Positions 19,953 to 30,796 of a stretch of 58,732 nucleotides of DNA are shown piece after piece. Both the position numbers and the translations under genes were made by a program. Source of the DNA: Herbaspirillum sp. LeCh32-8 (GTDB taxonomy: Bacteria; Pseudomonadota; Gammaproteobacteria; Burkholderiales; Burkholderiaceae_D); assembly GCF_017814915.1 (NCBI RefSeq), contig NZ_JAGIPZ010000004.1:129610-188341 (forward strand), given 5' to 3'. The notes beneath the pieces were generated by a model. That model worked only from the letters and a program-made list of their open reading frames with translations. It ran no database searches and was not told where the DNA came from. The stretch's first letter is position 1, and each line of letters opens with the position of its first letter.

Positions 19953-21092
19953 ATGCGCACTCAAGTTTTGCGGGGAGTACTTGCCGGGCTGTTGCTGCTG
20001 TCGGCGCATTGCCAGGCGCAACAATCCGGTGGCGCCGACGAGATCGTCGCCACCATCGGCTATGCCGGACCACTGAAGGAGCATCTCGCGGGCAAGTCCG
20101 CCAGCGCCGCGCAATTGGCCGTGGAAGAGGCCAATCGCGAAGGCTTGCGGGTGGGCGGGCGCAAGGTGGTGTTCAGTTTGCTGCTGCAGGACGACAAGGC
20201 CAACCCACGCACCGCCGAATTCGTGGCCAAGTACCTGGGCCAGAGCGAGGTGATCGCCGTGGTCGGACACTGGACCAGCGCCAACAGCATCAGCGCCGCC
20301 CCCATCTACGATCGCGCCGGCGTGGCCCAGGTGACACCGTTCGCCTGGAGCAAGCTGTTCACCGCGCCCGGCTATCGTGGCGCCTTCCAGATGGTCGGCA
20401 ACGACGAAAACGGACTGGCGGCGACCACCAACTATCTCGTCAAGACCATGAAGATGACGTCGTTCTACGTCATCGACGACGGCGGGCTGCTGGGCTCCAG
20501 CCTGGGCGACACCTTCATCGCGCGCGTCACCGCGCTGGGTGCGCAGGTGCTGGGTCGGCAGCGGGTCAGTCCCAACACGTCCGATTTCAACGCGGCGCTG
20601 ATGGCCGCACGCAGCCTCAATCCAGACGTCATCTTCTTCAGCGGCCGCCCGGTGCAAAGCGACGTGGTGGCGCGCAGCATGGTGCGCCTGCGCTTGTCGA
20701 GCAAGCTGTTCCTGACCGGCAGCATCACCAGCGACGATTTCCTGACCAAGGCCGGCGACGTCCAGGACATGCTGCTGGCCATCAAGACGCGCATGCCGGC
20801 GGCCAACTCGCAGCCTTTGCAGCAACTGCAGGCACGCTATCAGGCGCGCTTCGGCGAGCCGATGGAACCGCTGTCAATCTACGCCTACGACAGCGTCAAG
20901 GTAATCATCGAAGCGGTGCGCAAGTCCGGCTCCCTGGAACGTGGCAAGATCATCGATGCCTTGCATGCAACCCACTACAACGGCGTGAGCGGTCCGATCG
21001 CCTTCGGCGCCGACGGCACCTTGCTCAAGCCGACCTATTCGCTGTACCAGTCCAGGCAGCAAAAGTGGGTACTGCTGCACGATTTCAAATAA
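19953..21092 (+). CDS. Periplasmic ligand-binding protein (branched-chain amino acid ABC transporter type)
   Basis: This 379-residue protein has a Sec signal (residues 1 to about 22, LAGLLLLSAHCQA). The body has the type-I periplasmic fold of the LivJ/AmiC family: IGYAGPL, AVEEANR, VVFSLLLQDDKANPRTA, VIAVVGHWTSANSISAAPIYDRAGVAQVTP, a hinge and PDVIFFSGR. It should capture a small solute such as an amino acid. The exact ligand cannot be read. There is no permease or ATPase gene beside it, so it is an orphan receptor, or a helper to a transporter or sensor elsewhere. ATG 19953 is preferred because the hydrophobic signal begins there. ATG 19935 is an alternative. A GC-rich palindrome (21094-21110) without a T-run follows the stop. 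Confidence 0.85.
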   Translation: MRTQVLRGVLAGLLLLSAHCQAQQSGGADEIVATIGYAGPLKEHLAGKSASAAQLAVEEANREGLRVGGRKVVFSLLLQDDKANPRTAEFVAKYLGQSEVIAVVGHWTSANSISAAPIYDRAGVAQVTPFAWSKLFTAPGYRGAFQMVGNDENGLAATTNYLVKTMKMTSFYVIDDGGLLGSSLGDTFIARVTALGAQVLGRQRVSPNTSDFNAALMAARSLNPDVIFFSGRPVQSDVVARSMVRLRLSSKLFLTGSITSDDFLTKAGDVQDMLLAIKTRMPAANSQPLQQLQARYQARFGEPMEPLSIYAYDSVKVIIEAVRKSGSLERGKIIDALHATHYNGVSGPIAFGADGTLLKPTYSLYQSRQQKWVLLHDFK

Positions 21093-21200
21093 ACCCGCCG
21101 GCCCGGCGGGCATGACTGACCGCCGCCTGGGTCACTCCGGCAATGGCGTTTCCCGACGGCCACTCCAGACGGTTTTTTCGCGCGACCACCCGCTCCCTTA

Positions 21201-21206
21201 TATAAT
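21201..21206 (+). promoter_or_regulatory. Predicted -10 box of valS
   Basis: A perfect TATAAT lies 31 bases before the valS ATG. No good -35 is seen at 16-18 bp. A T-rich tract stands around 21173-21178. Confidence 0.5.
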
Positions 21207-21236
21207 GGGAAGTTTCGCAAAAACACACGTCAAATC

Positions 21237-24047
21237 ATGGAATTAGCCAAATCGTTCGAGCCCGCCGAGATTGAAAAATTCTGGCGCGAGGAATGGGAAA
21301 AGCGCGGTTACTTCGCCGCCACCACCGACGCCGAAAAACCGTCGTTCTCGATCCAGCTGCCGCCGCCGAACGTGACCGGCACGCTGCACATGGGCCACGC
21401 GTTCAACCAGACCATCATGGACGGCCTGACGCGCTACTACCGCATGCGCGGCTACAACACCGCCTGGATTCCCGGCACCGACCACGCCGGCATCGCCACC
21501 CAGATCGTGGTGGAGCGCCAGCTGGACGCGCAAAAGGTGTCGCGCCATGACCTCGGCCGCGAGAAGTTCATCGAGAAGGTGTGGGAGTGGAAGGAAAAAT
21601 CCGGCTCCACCATCACCGGCCAGATGCGCCGCATGGGCGCCTCGACCGACTGGGACCGTGAATACTTCACGATGGACCCGAAGATGTCCAAGGCCGTCAC
21701 TGAAGTCTTCGTGCGCCTGTATGAGCAGGGCCTGATTTATCGCGGCAAGCGCCTGGTCAACTGGGATCCGGTGCTGGGCACCGCGGTGTCGGACCTGGAA
21801 GTGGTGTCGGAAGAAGAAGACGGCTCCATGTGGCACATCCAGTACCCGCTGGCTGACGGCAGCGGCACCATCACGGTCGCCACCACCCGTCCGGAAACCA
21901 TGCTGGGCGACGTCGCCGTGGCGGTGGATCCGACCGACGAGCGCTACGCCGCGCTGGTGGGCAAGATGCTGAAGCTGCCGCTGGTGGGCCGCGAGATCCC
22001 CATCATCAAGGACGAATACGTCGACAAGGAATTCGGCACCGGCTGCGTGAAGATCACGCCGGCGCACGACTTCAACGACTACCAGGTCGGCGCGCGCCAC
22101 AACCTGGAAAAGATCAACGTCTTCACGCTGGACGCCAAGATCAACGAGAACGCCCCCGAGAAATACCGCGGCCTGGACCGCTTCGAGGCGCGCAAGCAGA
22201 TCGTGGCCGACCTCGACGCGCTGGGCGCGCTGGAGTCCGTCAAGCCGCACAAGCTGATGGTGCCGCGCGGCGACCGCACCGGCGTGGTCATCGAACCGAT
22301 GCTGACCGACCAGTGGTTCGTCGCGATGAGCAAGCCGGCGCCGGAAGGCACCTACTTCCCCGGCAAGTCGATCGCCGAGACCGCGCTGGAAAAGGTCTCT
22401 TCGGGCGAGATCAAGTTCGTCCCGGAAAACTGGACCAACACCTACAACCAGTGGTTGAACAACATCCAGGACTGGTGCATCTCCCGCCAGCTGTGGTGGG
22501 GCCACCAGATCCCGGCCTGGTACGACGAGGACGGCGGCATCTACGTCGCGCGCACCGAGGAAGAAGCCCGCGCGCAAGCCGGCGGCAAGTCGGTCAAGCG
22601 TGACGAAGACGTGCTGGACACCTGGTTCTCCTCGGCGCTGGTGCCGTTCTCGACCCTGGGCTGGCCGGAAGAAACGCCGGACTACAAGCTGTTCCTGCCC
22701 TCTTCGGTGCTGGTGACCGGCTTCGACATCATCTTCTTCTGGGTGGCGCGCATGGTCATGATGACCACGCACTTCACCGGCCGCGTGCCGTTCGACACCG
22801 TGTACGTGCACGGCCTGGTGCGCGACGCCTCGGGCCAGAAGATGTCCAAGTCCAAGGGCAACACGCTGGACCCGATCGACCTGATCGACGGCATCGGCGT
22901 GGACGAACTGGTGGCCAAGCGCACCGTCGGCCTGATGAACCCGAAGCAGGCGACCAGCATCGAGAAGGCCACCCGCAAGGAGTTCGCCGACGGCATTGCG
23001 GCCTTCGGCACCGATGCGCTGCGCTTCACCTTCGCCTCGCTGGCGACGCTGGGCCGCAACATCAACTTCGACCTGAACCGCTGCGAAGGCTACCGCAACT
23101 TCTGCAACAAGCTGTGGAACGCCACCCGCTTCGTGCTGATGAACACCGAAGGCCAGGACTGCGGCTTCGACGGTCATGAAAAGGGCGTGTGCGACAAGAC
23201 CTACCTGCAGTTCTCGCAGGCCGACCGCTGGATCGTGTCGCTGCTGCAGCGTACCGAGGCCGAAGTCGAAAAGGGCTTCGCCGACTACCGCTTCGACAAC
23301 ATCGCCACCGCGATCTACAAGTTCGTGTGGGACGAGTATTGCGACTGGTACCTGGAAATGGCCAAGGCACAGATCCAGAGCGGCAACGAAGCGCAGCAGC
23401 GCGCTACCCGCCGCACCCTGTTGCGCGTGCTGGAAGTGATCCTGCGACTGGCCCATCCGGTGCTGCCGTTCATCACCGAACAGCTGTGGCAGACCGTGGC
23501 GCCGATGACCGACAAGAAGCTCGATCCGGCCGGCGACTCCATCATGCGCCAGCCGTATCCGCAGCCCGACCTGGAAAAGATCGACGCTGAAGCCGAAGCC
23601 TGGGTGGCCCAGTTCAAGGCCTACACCGACGCCTGCCGCAACCTGCGCGGCGAGATGCAACTGGCGCCGTCGCTGCGCGTGCCGCTGATCGTGGAGGCCG
23701 CCGACGGCGCCGCCATCGAATCCTTCCTGCCGTACCTGCAGGGCCTGGTGCGTCTGTCGGAAACCCAGGTGGTCAGCCAGCTGCCGGAGTCGCCGGCACC
23801 GGTGGCCATCGTCGGCCAGGTCAAGCTGATGCTGAAGGTGGAGATCGACGTCGCCGCCGAGCGTGAGCGCCTGGGCAAGGAAGTCACGCGCCTGACCGGC
23901 GAAATCGCCAAGGCCAACGCCAAGCTGTCCAACGAAAGCTTCGTGGCGCGCGCGCCGGAAGCCGTCGTGGCGCAGGAGAAGGAGCGCGTGGCCAACTTCG
24001 GCGCAACGCTGGAGAAGGTGAAGGAGCAGCTGGCCAAGCTGAAGTAA
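21237..24047 (+). CDS. valS: Valine-tRNA ligase
   Basis: This 936-residue class I synthetase charges tRNA-Val and edits threonyl errors. Signature HMGH is at residues 51-54 after [14 protein letters not shown] is at about 535-539. The editing domain ([24 protein letters not shown]) lies between them. The last 70 or so residues form the Val-specific coiled-coil arm rich in Lys and Glu ([13 protein letters not shown] onward). The start MELAKSFEP is normal and lies just downstream of the -10 box. The length is normal for bacteria. The opposite strand is open over the whole gene, which is a codon-bias effect and not a gene. Confidence 0.98.
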   Translation: MELAKSFEPAEIEKFWREEWEKRGYFAATTDAEKPSFSIQLPPPNVTGTLHMGHAFNQTIMDGLTRYYRMRGYNTAWIPGTDHAGIATQIVVERQLDAQKVSRHDLGREKFIEKVWEWKEKSGSTITGQMRRMGASTDWDREYFTMDPKMSKAVTEVFVRLYEQGLIYRGKRLVNWDPVLGTAVSDLEVVSEEEDGSMWHIQYPLADGSGTITVATTRPETMLGDVAVAVDPTDERYAALVGKMLKLPLVGREIPIIKDEYVDKEFGTGCVKITPAHDFNDYQVGARHNLEKINVFTLDAKINENAPEKYRGLDRFEARKQIVADLDALGALESVKPHKLMVPRGDRTGVVIEPMLTDQWFVAMSKPAPEGTYFPGKSIAETALEKVSSGEIKFVPENWTNTYNQWLNNIQDWCISRQLWWGHQIPAWYDEDGGIYVARTEEEARAQAGGKSVKRDEDVLDTWFSSALVPFSTLGWPEETPDYKLFLPSSVLVTGFDIIFFWVARMVMMTTHFTGRVPFDTVYVHGLVRDASGQKMSKSKGNTLDPIDLIDGIGVDELVAKRTVGLMNPKQATSIEKATRKEFADGIAAFGTDALRFTFASLATLGRNINFDLNRCEGYRNFCNKLWNATRFVLMNTEGQDCGFDGHEKGVCDKTYLQFSQADRWIVSLLQRTEAEVEKGFADYRFDNIATAIYKFVWDEYCDWYLEMAKAQIQSGNEAQQRATRRTLLRVLEVILRLAHPVLPFITEQLWQTVAPMTDKKLDPAGDSIMRQPYPQPDLEKIDAEAEAWVAQFKAYTDACRNLRGEMQLAPSLRVPLIVEAADGAAIESFLPYLQGLVRLSETQVVSQLPESPAPVAIVGQVKLMLKVEIDVAAERERLGKEVTRLTGEIAKANAKLSNESFVARAPEAVVAQEKERVANFGATLEKVKEQLAKLK

Positions 24048-24070
24048 GCTTTTCGCCGCTTGTTCCTGAA

Positions 24071-24105
24071 GCGCCGCCGTCCCGTTGGGGCGGCGGCGTT
24101 TTTTA
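24071..24105 (+). terminator. Rho-independent terminator of valS
   Basis: A CGCCGCCGTCCC stem pairs with GGGCGGCGGCG across a GTTG loop (24072-24098). TTTTTTAT follows, 24 bases after the valS stop. Confidence 0.9.
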
Positions 24106-24135
24106 TTTGCCGGCTGTTTCACGGAGCACGACAAA

Positions 24136-24327
24136 CGACGCTGGGCCCCTGCTTTCGCAGGGGCGACGGAGATGATGGTCCAGTTTGCCTGTCGTTCCTG
24201 CGAAAGCAGGAACCCAGCGTCGTTCAACGTCGGCCGCCAACCCTTTGCCGACGCCAAGAGCCACGGAGATGATGTTGCAGATTGCCGGTCGTTCCTGCAA
24301 AAGCAGGGGCCCAGCGTCGTTGAACGG
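24136..24327. repeat. Cluster of three REP-like palindromes
   Basis: Copy 2 (24136-24174, plus) has the hairpin GCCCCTGC-TTTC-GCAGGGGC. Copies 3 (24191-24225) and 4 (24289-24327) are in the reverse orientation, with hairpin GTTCCTGC-GAAA-GCAGGAAC in copy 3 and an imperfect one in copy 4. All share ACGACGCTGG next to the stem. Copies 3 and 4 plus their flanks form two direct repeats about 100 bp apart that begin CGGAGATGATG. The interval 24048-24432 holds no gene. Confidence 0.75.
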
Positions 24328-24342
24328 CAGTCGCCAAGGCCC

Positions 24343-24371
24343 TTGCCGACCCGCTCACCGTGCTCTACACT
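24343..24371 (+). promoter_or_regulatory. Predicted promoter of the DUF2147 gene
   Basis: TTGCCG (24343-24348), a 17-bp spacer and TACACT (24366-24371) stand 62 bases before the start codon. Confidence 0.45.
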
Positions 24372-24432
24372 GGACAACAAAAATTAGAACAATCGTGCTT
24401 TTATCCCCCAACGATATTGACAGGAGACAACC

Positions 24433-24888
24433 ATGACCGCACGCCCCACCCTCGCCCGCCTGGGCCTTCTTGCCGCCCTGCTGTCGGCCGCTGCCTGCGC
24501 CTGGGCCGACGGTTCGCCGGTCGGCCTGTGGAAGAACATCGACGACGCCACCGGCAAGCCCAAGGCGCTGATCCGCATCACCGAGAACAACGGCGAGCTG
24601 TCAGGCAAGATCGAGAAGCTGTTCCGCGCTCCCGAGGAAGACCAGAACCCGGTCTGCGAGAAGTGCGAGGGCGACCTGAAGGGCAAGCCCATCGTCGGCA
24701 TGACCATCCTCTCCGGCCTGAAGAAGGACGGCGAGGAATACAGCGGCGGCCAGATCCTCGACCCGGCCAACGGCAAGCTCTACAAGAGCAAGCTCACCGT
24801 GATCGAGGACGGCAAGAAGCTCAACGTGCGTGGCTACATCGGCATGCCGATGCTGGGTCGCACGCAGACCTGGGTGCGCGAAGAGTAA
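24433..24888 (+). CDS. Exported DUF2147-family protein
   Basis: This 151-residue protein has a signal peptide of about 25 residues (LGLLAALLSAAACAWA, cut before DGSPVG). The mature domain begins GLWKNIDDATGKPKALIRI and contains a CxxC pair (NPVCEKCEG), GMTILSGLKK, GGQILDPANGKLYKSKL and a C-terminal GRTQTWVR. These are hallmarks of DUF2147, a small beta-barrel-like, lipocalin-sized periplasmic domain of unknown function. The AGGAG ribosome site is 7 bases before the ATG. It stands alone between the REP cluster and a strong bidirectional terminator. The role is unknown. Confidence 0.85.
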   Translation: MTARPTLARLGLLAALLSAAACAWADGSPVGLWKNIDDATGKPKALIRITENNGELSGKIEKLFRAPEEDQNPVCEKCEGDLKGKPIVGMTILSGLKKDGEEYSGGQILDPANGKLYKSKLTVIEDGKKLNVRGYIGMPMLGRTQTWVREE

Positions 24889-24948
24889 GCGCCGGCCGGC
24901 GTGATCCTTCCTTGATCGGCAATCGCTGCCATCGAGGATCGCAAACGA

Positions 24949-24979
24949 AAAAACGGCAACGCATCACGTTGCCGTTTTT
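24949..24979. terminator. Bidirectional terminator between DUF2147 and YaiI-family genes
   Basis: A perfect 13-bp stem AAAAACGGCAACG / CGTTGCCGTTTTT has a 5-base loop CATCA. It has A- and T-runs on both sides and serves the convergent genes. Confidence 0.92.
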
Positions 24980-25003
24980 GTTTTATCCACAGCCTTGCGA
25001 CGA

Positions 25004-25459
25004 TCAGGGCGCCGGCTTGTTCTTTTGCATGTAGCGGTCCAGTTCGCGCGCAAAGGCGCGGCCGTCGCTTTGGCTGAAGGCCGGCGGGCCGCCGGTTTCC
25101 ACGCCGCTGCTGCGCAGCTCTTCCATGAAGTTGCGCATGTTCAGCGCCTGGCCGATGTTGGCGGCGGTATAGAGCTCGCCGCGCGGGTTCAGCGCCACCG
25201 CGCCCTTGGCGACCACCTCGGCGGCCAGCGGGATGTCGGCGGTGATGACCAGGTCGCCGGCCACGCACAGTTTGACGATCTCGCGGTCGGCCACGTCGAA
25301 GCCCTGCGGCACCACCATCGATTTGACGTAGCGCGACGGCGGCGTGCGCAGCGCGCGGTTGGCCACCAGCGTCACCCTGACCATGGTGCGTTCGGCCACC
25401 CGGAACAGCATGTCCTTGATCACGCCCGGGCAGGCGTCGGCATCAACCCAGATCTGCAT
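25004..25459 (-). CDS. YaiI/YqxD-family protein (DUF188)
   Basis: This 151-residue protein starts [12 protein letters not shown], the family hallmark with two Asp residues typical of a PIN-like fold. It continues with [49 protein letters not shown] and [15 protein letters not shown]. The fold suggests nuclease ancestry. No activity is established for the family as far as I know. The start is supported by the invariant N-terminus. It lies 54 bases after the upstream hydratase gene on the same strand and ends at the bidirectional terminator, so the two are probably one transcript. Confidence 0.88.
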   Translation of the reverse strand: MQIWVDADACPGVIKDMLFRVAERTMVRVTLVANRALRTPPSRYVKSMVVPQGFDVADREIVKLCVAGDLVITADIPLAAEVVAKGAVALNPRGELYTAANIGQALNMRNFMEELRSSGVETGGPPAFSQSDGRAFARELDRYMQKNKPAP

Positions 25460-25513
25460 GAAGCGAAATCGCCGCCATGAAGGCGGCGATGCATAAGAAG
25501 TGAAGCTTGGACA

Positions 25514-26356
25514 TCAAACGAAGGACACCGTCAGGCCCGGCAGCGTGACGCCGGAAAACGCCGTGACCCAGGTCTGCCCGGCCTTGATCGGCAAGGCGTC
25601 GGTCCAGGTGCCGGTGGTGATGATCTCGCCGGCCTGCAGCTGGCGGAACTGCGACTGCTTTTGCACCAGCTGGTGCATGTGCCACAGCGCATGCAGCGGA
25701 CTGTCCATCTCGTCGTTGCAGAAACCCGCCGCGCGCAGCACGCTGGAGGTCTCGGTATTGCACGACAGCGAAACGCTGGCGCTGGAGAGAATTTGCGGCA
25801 GATGGTGCTTGGTGGCGGAAGACAGCACGTGCGGCTCGCCGATGATCAGCGTGCCGTGCAGGCCGAAGGCGGCGATCGAGTCGGCCACCGTGAACTCCCA
25901 GTTGGCGAACGGGCAATCGACGATCTCGAAGCCGTGCGCCATCCATTCCAGGCAGTCGGCCAGCTCATCCAGGGTGGCATTGGGCTGGGGCGTCTTGCCC
26001 AGCTTGAACACGATCTCGGGTTCGATGCGCGGCTGGATCGCGCCCGTCAGCGACTGCTTGCCATGGTTGTCTTCGGCAAAACGCACGGTGCTGTCATACA
26101 TCGGCGCCCAGGTCGGGATGCGGGTGTCGTCGATCACGCCGTAACGCGACCATTCCTTGTGCACCACAAACCCGATCTTGCGGCCGATCGGCTGCTCGCC
26201 CTGGGCGACGCGGATATTGCGGATGCTGTAGGCGATGTCGTAGGCGTCTTCGACCGACAACGTTTCAGACTCGGAAATGAGGGGAATCAGACGGGAGTGG
26301 GCCCGCGCATCGAGCAATTGATGCGCGTAACGGCTGGCTTGGCTCGACATTAGCAT
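25514..26356 (-). CDS. 2-keto-4-pentenoate hydratase / 2-oxo-3-hexenedioate decarboxylase family enzyme
   Basis: This 280-residue protein belongs to the fumarylacetoacetase-fold MhpD/DmpE/DmpH group. These enzymes add water to, or decarboxylate, 2-oxo acids from aromatic meta-cleavage with a divalent metal. The visible metal motif is RIEPEIVFKL (Glu-x-Glu) with a later Asp/Glu in FEIVDCPF. IGRKIGF near residue 60 and GTWTDALPI near the end also match. No other aromatic-degradation gene is nearby, so the substrate is open. Either ATG 26356 or ATG 26350 may be used. Both have weak ribosome sites. A 9-bp inverted repeat stands 53 bases upstream and may be an operator. Confidence 0.8.
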   Translation of the reverse strand: MLMSSQASRYAHQLLDARAHSRLIPLISESETLSVEDAYDIAYSIRNIRVAQGEQPIGRKIGFVVHKEWSRYGVIDDTRIPTWAPMYDSTVRFAEDNHGKQSLTGAIQPRIEPEIVFKLGKTPQPNATLDELADCLEWMAHGFEIVDCPFANWEFTVADSIAAFGLHGTLIIGEPHVLSSATKHHLPQILSSASVSLSCNTETSSVLRAAGFCNDEMDSPLHALWHMHQLVQKQSQFRQLQAGEIITTGTWTDALPIKAGQTWVTAFSGVTLPGLTVSFV

Positions 26357-26408
26357 GACAGGCTCACATCGAAAGATAGTGAATAGCTATGCATTGTCGA
26401 TGACGATT

Positions 26409-26430
26409 AGTTTTTGCACAAGCAAAAACT
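26409..26430. promoter_or_regulatory. Perfect 9-bp inverted repeat upstream of the hydratase gene
   Basis: AGTTTTTGC-ACAA-GCAAAAACT stands 53-74 bases before the start codon in an AT-rich stretch. A weak minus-strand promoter, TTGTGC-17-GACAAT, would overlap it. An operator is inferred. The spacer 26357-26619 otherwise holds no gene. Confidence 0.5.
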
Positions 26431-26619
26431 CGCCTTTATTGGTCTTTGTGCGAGTTCAGGCAAGAAATTCATACGATTGGTTTGTTTCGTGCAAGGCGCC
26501 TTTTCCTGCCTTGCAACAATCGCTCGCAACATGCGGGAATTGCAGCGCTTTCCCGGCTCGACGTTCAGCGCAGGGACGTCGCCCAACCGATGCTGTCGCG
26601 CCGGCCCGAGCTGCCCGGT

Positions 26620-27675
26620 TCAACCGCCCCAGAGATCGCCGTTGGGGCTGGTGCGCGGCGCGGTCACGCCGAAGTGCTGGTAGGCAGCCGGGGTGGCGAT
26701 GCGCCCGCGCGGGGTGCGCTGCAGGTAGCCTTGCTGGATCAGGTAGGGCTCCAGCACGTCTTCGATGGTGTCGCGCTCCTCGCCGATGGCAGCCGCCAGG
26801 TTGTCCAGCCCGACCGGGCCGCCGCTGAACTTGAACAGCACCGCCTCCAGCAGCTTGCGGTCCATCAGGTCGAAGCCGACCGGATCCACGTCCAGCATCA
26901 CCAGCGCCGCATCGGCCATCTCGCGCGTGATCTCGCCGCGGCCCTTGACCTCGGCGTAGTCACGCACGCGGCGCAGCAGTCGGTTGGCGATACGCGGCGT
27001 GCCGCGGCTGCGGCGGGCGATTTCCAAGGCGCCCTCTTCCACGATAGGCGCATTGAGCAGACCGGCGCTGCGGGTGACGATGCGCGCCAGCTCGGGCGGC
27101 GTATAGAACTCCAGCCGCGCGACGATGCCGAAGCGGTCGCGCAGCGGATTGGTCAGCATGCCGGCGCGGGTGGTGGCGCCGACCAGGGTAAAGGGTTGCA
27201 GGTCCAGGCGCACCGAGCGCGCGGCCGGGCCTTCGCCGATCATGATGTCGATCTGGTAGTCCTCCAGCGCCGGGTAGAGAATTTCCTCCACCACCGGCGA
27301 CATGCGGTGGATCTCGTCGATGAACAGGACGTCGTTGGCTTCCAGGTTCGTCAGCAGCGCCGCCAGGTCGCCCGCGCGCTCCAGCACCGGACCGGAGGTC
27401 TGGCGCAGGTTCACGCCCATCTCGCGCGCGATGATGTGGGCCATGGTGGTCTTGCCCAGGCCCGGCGGGCCGAACAACAGGGTGTGGTCGAGCGGCTCGC
27501 CGCGGCCGCGGGCGGCGGCGATGAAGATTTCCAGCTGGCTGCGCACCTTTTCTTGGCCGACGTATTCGTCGAGCTGCTTGGGCCGCAGGGCGCGCTCGAT
27601 CGCCTCCTCGTTGGCCGAAGCCGGCGTGGCGGAGATGATGCGCTGTTCGGAGAAATCGTCGGTCTGGATGCTCAT
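26620..27675 (-). CDS. ruvB: Holliday junction branch-migration ATPase RuvB
   Basis: This 351-residue AAA+ motor drives branch migration on RuvA-bound Holliday junctions. Walker [10 protein letters not shown] is at residues 69-77 and Walker B VLFIDE at 116-121. Sensor GATTRAG, the arginine-finger region LRDRFG and the winged-helix domain (RNRLLRR-like [10 protein letters not shown], then [32 protein letters not shown]) follow in order. It starts 20 bases after ruvA and forms a ruvA-ruvB operon that should share the SOS box upstream of ruvA. Confidence 0.98.
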   Translation of the reverse strand: MSIQTDDFSEQRIISATPASANEEAIERALRPKQLDEYVGQEKVRSQLEIFIAAARGRGEPLDHTLLFGPPGLGKTTMAHIIAREMGVNLRQTSGPVLERAGDLAALLTNLEANDVLFIDEIHRMSPVVEEILYPALEDYQIDIMIGEGPAARSVRLDLQPFTLVGATTRAGMLTNPLRDRFGIVARLEFYTPPELARIVTRSAGLLNAPIVEEGALEIARRSRGTPRIANRLLRRVRDYAEVKGRGEITREMADAALVMLDVDPVGFDLMDRKLLEAVLFKFSGGPVGLDNLAAAIGEERDTIEDVLEPYLIQQGYLQRTPRGRIATPAAYQHFGVTAPRTSPNGDLWGG

Positions 27676-27695
27676 GCGTTAATCCCGGTTTTCAC

Positions 27696-28274
27696 TCAGC
27701 CCTTGGACAGAGCCTTGAGCGCGTGCTTGATGCCGTCCGAGACGCTGGCGTCCTTGGGCACCTGCTTCATGGCCAGCGTGGCTTCCTTGTCGGAGTAGCC
27801 CAGCGCCAGCAGCGCGTTGAGCACATCGGCCGAGGCGTCGGTATGCACCACGCCGCCGGCAGCGCCGAGGTCGGCGCCGAGCTTGCCCTTCAATTCCAGC
27901 AGCAGCCGCTCGGCGGTCTTCTTGCCGATGCCGGGCACGCGCGTCAGGCGGCCGGCTTCCTGCAGCGTCACCGCCTGCGCCAGGTCGGCCACCGACATGC
28001 CCGACAGGATTGCCAGCGCGGTGCGCGCGCCGACGCCGGAAATCTTGATCAGCTCCTTGAACGTATTGCGCTCTTCGGTAGTCCCAAACCCGAACAGGAT
28101 GTGGGCATCCTCGCGGATCGCCAGGTGGGTCAGCAGCGTGACCTTCTCGCCCAGGCCCGGCAGGTTGTAGAAGGTGCTCATCGGCACCGCCACTTCGTAG
28201 CCGACGCCGTTGCAGTCGACCAGTAGATTCGGGGGATTTTTTTCGAACAGGATTCCGGAGAGGCGACCGATCAT
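27696..28274 (-). CDS. ruvA: Holliday junction DNA-binding protein RuvA
   Basis: This 192-residue protein tetramerises on four-way junctions and loads RuvB. The N-terminal OB fold begins [15 protein letters not shown]. Two helix-hairpin-helix motifs are seen ([16 protein letters not shown] and [20 protein letters not shown]). After a flexible linker comes the RuvB-binding domain III ([16 protein letters not shown]). ATG 28274 gives the standard N-terminus. The frame is open further upstream but is not conserved-looking. A LexA-type box lies 55-74 bases before the start. Confidence 0.97.
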   Translation of the reverse strand: MIGRLSGILFEKNPPNLLVDCNGVGYEVAVPMSTFYNLPGLGEKVTLLTHLAIREDAHILFGFGTTEERNTFKELIKISGVGARTALAILSGMSVADLAQAVTLQEAGRLTRVPGIGKKTAERLLLELKGKLGADLGAAGGVVHTDASADVLNALLALGYSDKEATLAMKQVPKDASVSDGIKHALKALSKG

Positions 28275-28319
28275 GGCGTGGTTGGTGTGCTCAAATGCAG
28301 CTTCGGGGATAATCCCGGG

Positions 28320-28348
28320 ATGATACAGCACTGTTCGGATAAACAGTA
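28320..28348 (-). promoter_or_regulatory. LexA (SOS) box and -10 of ruvAB
   Basis: CACTGTTCGGATAAACAGTA at 28329-28348 fits the CTGT-N8-ACAG LexA operator. On the minus strand it reads TACTGTTTATCCGAACAGTG. A -10-like TATCAT (28320-28325, minus) follows directly, so the box would cover the -35 and spacer. It also lies 88 bases before the plus-strand DUF808 gene. Confidence 0.75.
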
Positions 28349-28435
28349 TCTTCCGGCCGACCTCGGCGGCCGGACCGGCGACAACCCGCCGCCTCGCGCG
28401 CGGCGGAAACGACAACAACATAACAAGGGAACAAC

Positions 28436-29374
<939 letters not shown>

Positions 29375-29419
29375 CACCTCCGGGGGCGCCGCGTTGCACG
29401 GCGTCCCGCATCATCCGGC

Positions 29420-29962
29420 TCAACCGACCAGGCGGCCGCCGCGCATGCGGATGCCCTTCTTCGCCAGCGCCGGCGCCAGTGCGCCGAGGTTGGCCAGCAC
29501 GTCGCCGCCATGCGCGTGGCAGATCGCCACGCCCAGCGCATCGGCCGCATCGGTGCCGGGCAGGCCGGGCAACTGCAGCAGCCGCGCCACCATCTCCTGC
29601 ACCTGGGCTTTTTGCGCCTTGCCGTGGCCGGCCACGGCTTGCTTGACCTGCAGCGCGGTGTACTCGGCCACTGCAAGGTCGGCGTTGACCAGCGCGCAGA
29701 TCGCCGCGCCGCGCGCCTGGCCCAGCAGCAGCGTAGATTGCGGATTGACGTTGACGAACACCTTCTCGATGGCCGCGCAGTCGGGCGTGTAGGTGCGCAC
29801 CACTTCGGAGACGCTGGCCAGGATCACCTTCAGGCGCGAAGGAAGATCGCCGTCCGGCGTCTTGATGGTGCCGGAAGCGACGTAGGCAAGCTTGTTGCCC
29901 TGCTTGTGGATGACCCCGAAGCCGGTGGTGCGCAGGCCGGGGTCGATGCCGATGATTTTCAT
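29420..29962 (-). CDS. ruvC: Crossover junction endodeoxyribonuclease RuvC
   Basis: This 180-residue resolvase cuts Holliday junctions symmetrically. All four catalytic acids align with E. coli numbering: D7 (IGIDPG), E66 (AAIEKVF), D138 and D141 (GTDAADALG). [19 protein letters not shown] is also typical. ATG 29962 is the standard start. The frame extends upstream without conservation. It is not next to ruvA, because the DUF808 gene lies between on the other strand, and no LexA box was noticed upstream. Confidence 0.97.
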   Translation of the reverse strand: MKIIGIDPGLRTTGFGVIHKQGNKLAYVASGTIKTPDGDLPSRLKVILASVSEVVRTYTPDCAAIEKVFVNVNPQSTLLLGQARGAAICALVNADLAVAEYTALQVKQAVAGHGKAQKAQVQEMVARLLQLPGLPGTDAADALGVAICHAHGGDVLANLGALAPALAKKGIRMRGGRLVG

Positions 29963-30000
29963 GCCCGCAAGTCTAACCGATCGCACCGCGCTTTCGCGGC

Positions 30001-30690
<690 letters not shown>

Positions 30691-30725
30691 TCACGCAGGC
30701 GCGTTTGGAGTCGACACATTAAAGC

Positions 30726-30752
30726 AAAACGCCCGGACATGCCGGGCGTTTT
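30726..30752 (-). terminator. Terminator of purH
   Basis: A perfect 11-bp stem AAAACGCCCGG / CCGGGCGTTTT has a 5-base loop. It lies 45 bases after the purH stop and ends in a T-run on the minus strand. Its symmetry allows action on both strands. Confidence 0.9.
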
Positions 30753-30796
30753 GTATTTTGCGTCTTTCCTCTCGCGCCGCGCGACGGCGGCTGCGA

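Noticed and set aside
21094..21110. GC-rich palindrome after the orphan binding-protein gene as a terminator
   Set aside because: CCCGCCGG/CCGGCGGG has almost no loop and no T-run. A functional terminator cannot be claimed.
21243..24380. A 1,045-codon open frame antisense to valS
   Set aside because: It mirrors valS codon positions in GC-rich DNA, its product is a low-complexity His/Arg/Gln/Val mix, and it runs through the valS terminator and REP cluster.
24433..26356. A catabolic gene cluster around the hydratase gene
   Set aside because: The neighbours are a DUF2147 protein, a YaiI-family protein and ruvB. No dioxygenase, aldolase or dehydrogenase is present.
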